Part shown: positions 56,991 through 64,000 of the stretch, one piece after another
How positions within the stretch are numbered: the stretch's first letter is position 1
Layout: each line of letters begins with the position of its first letter
Source of the DNA: Lactuca virosa
Lineage: Eukaryota; Streptophyta; Magnoliopsida; Asterales; Asteraceae
Reading direction: 5' to 3'
DNA length: 64,000 nt
NCBI GenBank assembly: GCA_928212115.1
Contig: CAKMRJ010005634.1
Location: 117,973,785 to 118,037,784 of the forward strand
Position numbers and translations under genes: made by a program
Notes under the pieces: generated by a model
Databases searched by the model: none
Told to the model about the DNA's origin: nothing
The model's input: the letters and a program-made list of their open reading frames with translations, nothing else

Positions 56991-57560
56991 CATGGGTAGC
57001 TCCTGGAATTAAGTCGATTTTGAACTCGACTTGACGTTGTGGTGGTAATCCTGGCAGTTCTTCAGGAAAAATGTCGGGAAAGTTACGTACTTCTGGGATG
57101 TTCTTTATATCTTTCACCTCATGACTCACGTCAACCACGTGAGCAAGGAATGCATGATATTCCTTCCGTAAGTACTTCTGGGCTTGTATACTTGAGATGA
57201 TTCGAAGGCTCGTGTCTGGTTTGTCGCCATAGATAACTAGGGTTTCACTATTCGGTAGATTAAGACGAACGACTTTCTCAAAACACATGATGTCAGCACG
57301 TTGAAGACTCAACCAATCCATGCCGATAATGACGTCGAAACTTTTAATTAAGACTGGCATGAGGTCGATTTGAAATGAATAGTTATCTAGAGAGAGGGTG
57401 CATCCTATGTATATGTCGTTAGTGCTTTCAGTCTTTTCGTTAGCCATTTCTATGGTGAACGTTTCTTTTAGTGCTCGTGGTGGTTGTTTAAGTAAGTGTG
57501 CAAATTTTTGGTTCACAAAACTCCTCTCCGCTCCACTATCAAATAGTAAGCATGCATAAG
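56991..57560 (-). pseudogene. GypF protease and protease-RT linker, open frame
   Basis: CLLFDSGAERSFVNQKF holds the Asp-Ser-Gly active site. Then FDVIIGMDWL and the linker FPEELPGLPPQRQVEF. This part lies in one 281-residue open frame (57729-56884) together with the last zinc knuckle. The linker is the reference for the displaced fragment in D. Confidence 0.85.
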
Positions 57561-58783
57561 AGTTATCGAGGAGAAACGTACCCGTGACCACTGTAGGGTC
57601 TGCCACAGCTTCCTCATGGCCTATCGCTAAAACTCTCCTTACTCCACCAGTATTCCCTGCTTTCAGGCAGTTCCTCTTGTAGTGTCCAACTTCACCACAC
57701 CCGTAGTAGGGCCTGGCCTGCTCCAGCATGGAGCACCAGGGACCTGGGTGATTGGCCTTGCTGGATCCTTACAGAAATGGGTTGTGTGCCCTTTCCAGTT
57801 GCAGTTAGCGCACTGCATCTCCCGGCAGGGGCCGTTGTGGTGGAAGTTGCACTTGTTGCACTTCGGTAAGCTCCCAGCGTACTGCTTTGCCGGCGCAGGG
57901 GCAGTAGGGGTTGTTGCGGCATGAACAACCACCATTTGCTATTTCTTGGCGGAGTTCTACACCGATTTGTTCTTCTTTCCGTCCCAAAACTTCCTTTTGT
58001 TGTCGTTTGTTTTGGCCGGTTCTGGGACAGTAGGGGTTGTTGCTGGTGTACAGACTCCATGGTCAATGAGTCGCTATGCCAATCGTTTGGCACTGTCGAA
58101 TGTAGCAGGGTTTGAAGACAACACATTCCCCTGAAATGGAGGTACCAGTCCCCAAATGTACCTCTCAATCTTCTTGGCCTCAGTGGGGACCATCCCTGGA
58201 CATAGAGCCACCAGGTCACTAAACGTAGTTGTGTAGGCTACTATGTCAGAGCCTTTCAAGGTTAGGCTCCAAAGCTCCTGTTCGAGCTTCTGGACTTCGC
58301 CCCTCAGGCAGTTTTCTCCTATCATCAGCTCCTTTAGAGCTTCCCAGCCCATCGCGTTAACCACTATCAGAGTAAGTGAATTGACATGGCTATTACACCA
58401 TGTGAAGAGGCCCTGTCTGAGAAGGTGCAGACAGCAAATTTTACTTTGCTTCCTTTTGGGCAGGAGCATATCTCGAAAGTAGACTCCGTCTTCTCGAACC
58501 ACTGCGAGAGGGAAATGATTCCACCGCTGCTATTAAAGGCTTTGGGTTTACAGTTGGTGAAGTCTTTGTACGAAAACTCCCTAGGGTGCCCGTGACTATC
58601 ACCTTGGGTGGAGTTAACACCCGTTCCACCTTCGCTAGTACTGCTAGCATTGACCTGTGCTAAGGCTGCCGTTACAGCCGCAATCACTACAGCTTGAAAA
58701 ACTACAGGATTGAATTGTGGAGGATGTGGTGGTTGAGTTGAAGTTGTTGGGGTAGTACGTCTATTTGATCTACGAGGAGGCAT
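57561..58783 (-). pseudogene. GypF Gag with complete core and zinc knuckles, broken
   Basis: The ATG at 58783 starts MPPRRSNRRTTPTTS. The N-terminal PVVFQAVVIAAVTAALAQVN matches the coreless Gags. The capsid core (Retrotrans_gag) follows in two frames: SQWFEKTESTFEICSCP, then SLTLKGSDIVAYTTTFSDL and KIERYIWGL. Then come the linker NKRKFWDGKKNK and the knuckles CNKCNFHHNGPC, CANCNWKGHTTHFC and PYYGCGEVGHYKRNC, where the last has Tyr for its first Cys. Frameshift near 58415, TAG stops at about 58074, 57985 and 57970, and another shift near 57700. Three of the stops are CAG to TAG by comparison. Confidence 0.88.
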
Positions 58784-59172
58784 CTTTCAGCTATAAGTTT
58801 ACAAAGATGAAGATAATAGTAAGCATTCAATAGTGAGAGTAATGAGAGTGTTCCATGATCTAACATACCATAGATCAACATGTAATTGTTTGAGTGTTTT
58901 CAATAGAGAGTTACCACTAGAAAGATGAAAGTATTTGAATAGAGATTTTCCAAGAGGATTGGATGCTTGTCAATATCATTGGTATTATAGATGTATAGAG
59001 TTCATGAAAATTTGACCTTGTAATAGGTCTACAAATACCAATACAGAGAAAACTTTGACAGCATAAAGACCTAAAGAAACTGAAAGTTCAAGGTCTAAAC
59101 ATAAACAGGAAAATAATACTTGAGTCTAAAAGTAGACATAAGCTATATCCAAAAGAGTGAGTAGAGTAAGAT
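58784..59172 (-). other. GypF spacer between ORF0 and gag
   Basis: Non-coding. The gag ATG is preceded by TTATAGCTGAAAG, an AG but with a weak pyrimidine tract. Confidence 0.4.
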
Positions 59173-59835
59173 CTACTCGCGAGGAGTGTTGTTCTGGTCG
59201 GTGCTAGATTCTGCCCTGGACTCAGACAGCCACTGTTCTGTTTCCCACACACGCCTTTGCAATGCCACTTGGTTCTATCGAAGATCCCTAACTTCGGATT
59301 GGTAGGCATTCAGTTCTATCTGTAGTGCATCAGTGTGAGTCCTGGTTAACTCCTGGTCATCGGTCAGGTGGCGGAGACGAACTATGTTGACTCCTGAGTT
59401 AGCCCTGATTTCCATGACTTGGTCGATGGTTGTCCTTCCTTGCTCAGCATTGCGAGCAACACGACGAACTAAAGATAGGGAGGGCTCTCTCAGCCGAGCT
59501 TCCCTTGATCAAGTTGTAGAAGATTCGGTCTCCGTTATAGGGAGGTGGTTGTCCCTGTTCATGGCTCCACCTTCCCAAGTTCACTGCCCACAGAGGCATC
59601 GGGCCTTGAAATCCTGGTCGAGGGTTAGGATTTTGGGCAACTTCAGGTGGATTATAGACCTCGGGTTTGAGTTGGATTCTTCCTGCTCATCCTCTTCGTT
59701 CTCTTCTTTAGAACCCTCCTCGGGGTCTTCTTCTACTGGGACCACCGGGTTCTCTTCTTCGGGTTCAACTTCAAGCCATCCACCGTTCCCTTGATCGGGA
59801 AAGTACGGGTCGCCAGGTAGATGGAATCCAGCCAT
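59173..59835 (-). pseudogene. GypF ORF0, broken homologue of the GypD 209-residue protein
   Basis: Starts MAGFHLPGDPYFPDQGNGGW at 59835, then an acidic Glu-rich stretch. After a shift near 59640 it reads NPRPGFQGPMPLW and RWSHEQGQPPPYNGD. After another near 59474 it reads VRRVARNAEQGRTTID and a Leu/Arg/Glu-rich tail with one TAG, ending TPRE at 59173. About 220 codons against 209 in D, collinear throughout. Acceptor-like TTTTCTCGCTTAG lies just upstream of the ATG. Confidence 0.75.
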
Positions 59836-59965
59836 GTTATCTAAGCGAGAAAAGAGGTGTGAGAGACGTATAATAGACGTATTAGTAAAGATATTTATAG
59901 GATGATCCTTACCAGTTACTTCAATACTTACGTAATGCATACCAGCTATATATAACCAATATAGA

Positions 59966-60053
59966 ATAGACCTTCGAATAAGTGATCCAACTTTAAGACC
60001 ACAACCAAACAAGGAACATGAAGTAAAGCGAAGATCACATATTCTAAGTCTAT
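59966..60053 (-). other. Y module, copy 12 (GypF leader)
   Basis: Core ATGTTCCTTGTTTGGTTGTGG with arms ATAGACTTAGAATATGTGATC and GATCACTTATTCGAAGGTCTAT, nearly as in A copy 3. Confidence 0.7.
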
Positions 60054-60531
60054 AACATCTTAGTCACATATAACCTTAGCGTATCCAATCAACAACTATT
60101 GACCTACTAGTAAGGACCCTTTTTAGTTTTCACATAAGTAGTTATAGTACAACAAAATACTCCTATAGTATTTTAAGTTTATGTTATGTTATAGTGTTTC
60201 ATTGTAGTAGAGTTGGTAAGTTAAAGACTTGTTGCCACGCCACAACCATTCCTAAGCACATGTTAATCACTTCTGGGACAGATATAGTTGATCAGGCTAT
60301 ATCAATCCCAGACTTGATTATATGTCCCCAAGCCTACTTGTGTTGTTCAACAAACGCAATACTTTTGTTCTGATCTTGTATGACACTGTTCTTAAATGCA
60401 TGTATGTATACTTTTAGCAAAATATTTTATTATTTAAAAAGTATATTCTCTAGGTCAGATTGTTTTGATCCCGTTGTGCTTATAGTTGTATATCTTTTAT
60501 GGGTTGATATACTTAGTTCACTAGAAATATA
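60054..60531 (-). other. GypF leader near the primer site
   Basis: No coding frame. It contains GATATAGTTGATCAGGCTATA (60279-60299), also seen in the B and D leaders. Confidence 0.5.
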
Positions 60532-60543
60532 GCTCTGATACCA
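60532..60543 (-). other. GypF primer binding site (initiator Met tRNA)
   Basis: GCTCTGATACCA on the plus strand, three bases inside the 5' LTR. Confidence 0.95.
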
Positions 60544-61161
60544 ATCTGTCACACCCCCAAACCGAGATGGTGGAAACATTTGGGGGCGGAGGACGTCATG
60601 TACAGTATCATAACAATGCATAATAGTAAAACAAGCAACAACATCCATTGCATTAATAGAATAGTTAATACATGTGTATTCCGAGTATAGTTGTATGACA
60701 CCAAAAATGTATATATCAAAATAAAAGACGAGTCTTGAACACGCTCCGTCTTCTCAAAAACCTGGTCCAGTGTACCTGTCTACTGGTTCCTTGAGAATAC
60801 AAGTTATTTTGAAAGAGAGTATCAACATTTAAGTTGGTGAGTTCATAAGTATTTAATGCCAAAGGTTTGTGTTTGTTTCATGAAAATGTTTGTGTTTGTT
60901 TAGTAAAAATGTTTGTATTCTTCCCAGAAAATCCTATATTTTTTCTAAAAGTGAAATGTAGTCTTCTACCCAAGACCCGACTATTTTGTATGTTTGTTCT
61001 CTTGTAAAAATATGTGTGTGTACTTGAATTAGTATAAAATGGAAGTTTTCCATATTTTTAAGATAAGCTAATGATGCATTAACTACCTTGTAACCAAAAA
61101 TGGTTAATTTAGGTTAAATGTGATTAGGTTATAACCATGCTTGATTAACTAGTATAAAACA

Positions 61162-61313
61162 CGACGTTCTTCAGGCGTCGAAAATGGTATGACATTTGTC
61201 ACCCGTAGACCTGCAGGTCCCACTGTAGCTAGCAGCAAGGTGTGGGATGGTCAATACCGTATAGATCTATATACAAACTCACGCTCTCCCTCCAGTAGAC
61301 TCTGGTTACAAAA
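61162..61313 (-). other. Z module (GypF 5' LTR)
   Basis: CGACG-CCTGAAGAA-CGTCG at 61180-61162 and the following stems, as in the 3' LTR. Confidence 0.65.
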
Positions 61314-61680
61314 CGTGACATAACAAGTATATTGCTATATCATTAATAGTATCTCACATTTTAGTTATCTTGTTCTCGTTATAGTATGTATGTTCCTTCT
61401 TATTCTTGTTATAGTATGTATGTATTGACTCATGTATGTTTCTTTGATCTAGAAATAGTGTGTATGTATTGACTCATGTATGTTTCTATGATCTAGAAAT
61501 AGTGTGTAGTGATCCTATAAACTATACCTATTATAGTTTACTAATATGTTTGTTTGAACTGTTACTGATTTGTAGAAAAGACTCAATTGTTCAACATAAG
61601 CAACTGAGTTAAGTATGTTCCTTAAAAATAGAGGTTTAACATTCATGTATATATTTAGCAAGTATAACTATGATTTAGCC

Positions 61681-61770
61681 GACAGTCGGACTAGTGATCC
61701 TACCCTAAGCCCACAACCAAACAAGGAACAGGAGTCAAGGTATTTAGCAATAGCCCTAAGTCCGTTAAAG
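61681..61770 (-). other. Y module, copy 13 (GypF 5' LTR)
   Basis: Same as copy 11. Confidence 0.6.
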
Positions 61771-62833
61771 GATACTTATACATAAATAGATACACGAATT
61801 TGATTTTGATAAAAACAGAAATCTAACAATAGTTTTAAAATGGTTTTAACAAGCGTTTGAATATAAGAAATCCTTTTGTTTGACGTTCTCACATGTAAGT
61901 GATTAACACAATTATATTGTGTTCTACTTGTATTCTCCCCCTAAAAAGCATTTAAAACTGTAATTTGTAGGGGTATGAACTCACCTTATGTGGGTGATTC
62001 GATATAGGGGTTCAATATAGGTTGATTGATTCCACAAGCTAGTTCCCGGGACGAAACAAGTCCTAAATGGCAATTTATGCAACATAATGGCATTAAATTA
62101 GCAATTATAACCTATAAGGCATTTAGGAAACAACCTATGATGTAAGGAACACTTACAAAAGAAGTGTTAGAACCGAAATCAAGAATCTGCTTGGAGTTCA
62201 CGGCCAGCCTCGGTGTTCACGACCCTTGAAGATTCAAGTGATTACAGTTGGAACTCAGTGGGTGTTCTTGGTGAGACGATGATGATGCAAGTGTTCACGG
62301 CCCAAAGATCTTGATGATCTTGAGTTCACGACCCAATGATCTTGAAGAAATGAAGAACACTTGAAGACCCTTAGCAATATCTTAAGAAGATTCAAAGGAA
62401 AGGATGGTAGTTGAGAGGGAATGAGTGTTTTTGGTTGAAGATCTTTGAGAGAGAATTGGTGTGTTTACGGTCATAAGGGTAGAAGTGAACCAAAAATCAT
62501 TCAACACTTATATATATAGGGGGAAGATCACTGCCGCAAACCGAGGGTTCACGGCCCGAAGGCTTGTGGTCCTCGGTTCCAAATGACTTCCCTCCAAAAG
62601 ACACAACACCTAAGAATGCTAGGTTTTTACACCTATAAATTCATTGCCCTAACTATTTTAAGATAATAAAAGAAATAAGTTTGACTTTTGATTGATATGT
62701 TTGACTTTAGTTGATCAAGTTTGACTTTTACAAGATAGAAATTACGGGTTATCACAGAAACCCAAAAAGGTCTTTGCTTATAATTACAAGAATATATCAA
62801 TTTAGTTATGAGCTTAGACACCTTAATCTGACA

Positions 62834-64000
62834 ATATTATTGTCTTAGAATTACTCGTTATTGAATCCATGAATTACTTTCTAAGCGTGGGTTTTAACCA
62901 ATACTCAAAATCCCTATTTTCTAAGTATGCATGAATATTGCAGCAATCCCTATGCAATGTCTAATCCCCATGGACAATCTACAATTCATTCATGACAGTC
63001 TGAAATCAATACTTACTCCCAGAAGTATGAATGACTGTGGAATTTCGAATAAATTAATATTTCGGACATAACACACAAAATGAAACACAATAATAAACTG
63101 ATTGTTCATTGGCATCATACTCTTTGAGTATAAATAATTCCCTATTATTTTATCACCATAGCAATTACAGATTTATCTATTTTATAAATGTATCGGGGTA
63201 ATCGACTTAACAATTAAACTTGTAAAAATTCTCATACCAATGCTATTAGCATGCATATCATGTATACATTTGGTAATCATTATTATGAACGAATCATCAA
63301 TAAGGTATTCACTTCACAACTAGATCTCCATCCTCAAATATTTTCTTGAATGTAGTAGAAGTTCCTCTTTCTATGCCTTGACCTTCTATGATCTCAAGAA
63401 TCCTTAGTCAATATGACTGCACTTTCACATAATGTTCCTAATGGGAATTTTTTACTTAAAACATATAGAAGGTCAACTATGTAGTTTTCTAGTCCAGGTA
63501 CACTCCTTGGATACTTCACTTGCACTAATGTGGTCTTACCCACATTCTCAAATATACCACCATCTCCTACATGAAACCTTTCACGCTACAACTCAAAAAA
63601 TAATATCCATTTAGACTATGACTCAAAGTCATCTCTAAATATCATGTCACTATAACTCTTCTCAATCACGTTCTCTACTATCTACAAGGAACCATTCATT
63701 TGTATATTTCAATAAATCAGAATGTTCTTGACGGTCGTCTAGTGATTCAGTCAAGCCAATTTTTGATCCAATCTCATGATGATCAAAACATCTAAGACAC
63801 CAGAATAATCATAAGTCATAGCATTCATGATCGATCCTATATCCGAAGCATATAGAACTCGACTCATTCTATCATATTCATGACTAGAACAAAAATGATT
63901 TTTTGAGATCCACTCAACTCCTTAATATGAAGCATATGAACAATCCTTTTGGTATTTTCATGTTGAAACCTTTCAACACATTGTGCTTTGACTAAATCCT
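62834..64000 (-). other. 3' internal non-coding region of a Cop-family element
   Basis: In minus sense, text such as AGACTGTCATGAAT, TAGACATTGCATAGGG and AAACCCACGCTTAG lines up with Cop3 at about 47540-47690, and TATGCTTCGGATATAGGATC resembles Cop3 near 46598. No coding frame is seen. It abuts the start of the Cop2 LTR without a clear polypurine tract. The remainder lies beyond the window. Confidence 0.55.

Larger units (their letters stand above)
51952..62756 (-). mobile_element. GypF: full-length decayed Tekay-type chromovirus
   Basis: LTRs 51952-54213 (3') and 60547-62756 (5'). Target duplication GAAAC at 51947-51951 and 62757-62761, perfect. Internal order in element sense: primer site, Y module, ORF0, gag, protease, RT, RNase H, integrase, chromodomain, polypurine tract. 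This is the Tekay/Del branch of Ty3/gypsy judged by the words RYIGPFEI, EFTWEREDQMK and long LTRs. It is the only element here with a nearly complete pol, and A, B and D look like relatives that lost it. Confidence 0.93.
60547..62756 (-). repeat. GypF 5' LTR
   Basis: Close copy of the 3' LTR with several substitutions and small indels. Y module at 61681-61770, Z module at 61162-61313. The outer end reads TGTGATAACCCG, with one change from the 3' LTR. Confidence 0.9.
39547..62833 (-). repeat. Cop2 LTR, split by solo LTR G and by GypF
   Basis: Pieces at 39547-39670, 51177-51951 and 62762-62833 join to about 970 bp of copia LTR. In element sense it starts TGTCAGATTAAGGTGTCTAAG at 62833 (TGTTGGAT in relatives) and ends AAACCCTTCA at 39547. 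Donor-like CAAAG|GTATGC lies near 51234. Primer site and leader follow on the low-coordinate side, and copia 3' internal sequence on the high-coordinate side, so both flanks are copia in the same sense. Confidence 0.75.

Noticed and set aside
59384..59794. 136-residue plus-strand Ser-rich frame inside GypF
   Set aside because: It is the antisense shadow of ORF0, whose minus-strand reading is conserved in GypD and GypB.

Overview
This window is plant nuclear DNA made almost entirely of nested LTR retrotransposons. I found no intact host protein gene, no rRNA or tRNA gene and no CRISPR array. Initiator-Met-tRNA primer sites, 0.7-3.8 kb LTRs, TA microsatellites, nested solo LTRs and Tekay-type chromodomain gypsy protein fragments all fit a large Asteraceae genome. 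The recurring word ACTCGNCGAGT in the copia leaders reminds me of lettuce (Lactuca), but that is recollection and not proof.

Layout. (1) 1-20677: Cop1, a copia element on the minus strand (protease fragment, gag, leader, then 5' LTR at 19895-20677). It is split by gypsy element A (plus, 2364-19732), whose 3' LTR is split by gypsy element B (minus, 9096-18087). (2) 20678-32470: a decayed gypsy-type-transposon gene (PF04195-like) split in frame by gypsy element D (plus, 22431-31100). (3) 32471-36575: remains of a gypsy LTR (I) carrying a perfect solo LTR E (33179-35424). (4) 36576-39546: a copia 5' LTR and leader (H, plus) meeting head-on the leader of Cop2 (minus). (5) 39547-62833: a single Cop2 LTR that received two insertions. 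One is solo LTR G (39671-51171), which holds a very young copia element Cop3 (41218-48945). The other is full-length gypsy F (minus, 51952-62756). (6) 62834-64000: the 3' internal part of another Cop-family element.

Only F keeps a recognisable gag-pol (gag, PR, RT, RNase H, IN, chromodomain), broken by stops and frameshifts. A, B and D share a reduced body: a coreless Gag (N-terminus plus zinc knuckles, no capsid core), a short protease remnant and little else. D, F and B also carry an extra ORF between primer site and gag (here ORF0) beginning M-x-GFHLPGDPYFP in D and F. It is intact only in D.

The most interesting signal is in the non-coding parts. The long LTRs of six gypsy families (A, B, D, E, F, G) share splice-like signals in the same order. 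These are an early GTAAGT donor in most families, an internal 76-88 nt exon between TTAG|GA and AAG|GTGAGTT, and a long intron ending at a CTGAT branch-like site and CTTGTATTCTCAG. The two ends of that intron carry complementary 8-12 nt strings. Inside the introns and leaders lie recurrent RNA-like modules whose central sequence is fixed while their stems change in compensated ways. The copia families show a parallel plan: a GTATGT donor in the LTR, a set of covarying hairpins, then branch site, pyrimidine tract and AG directly before the gag ATG. My inference is a dual-RNA strategy: unspliced genomic RNA keeps the structured modules (possible packaging or dimerisation signals) and spliced RNA is translated. 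All of this comes from reading by eye and needs transcript data and covariance statistics.
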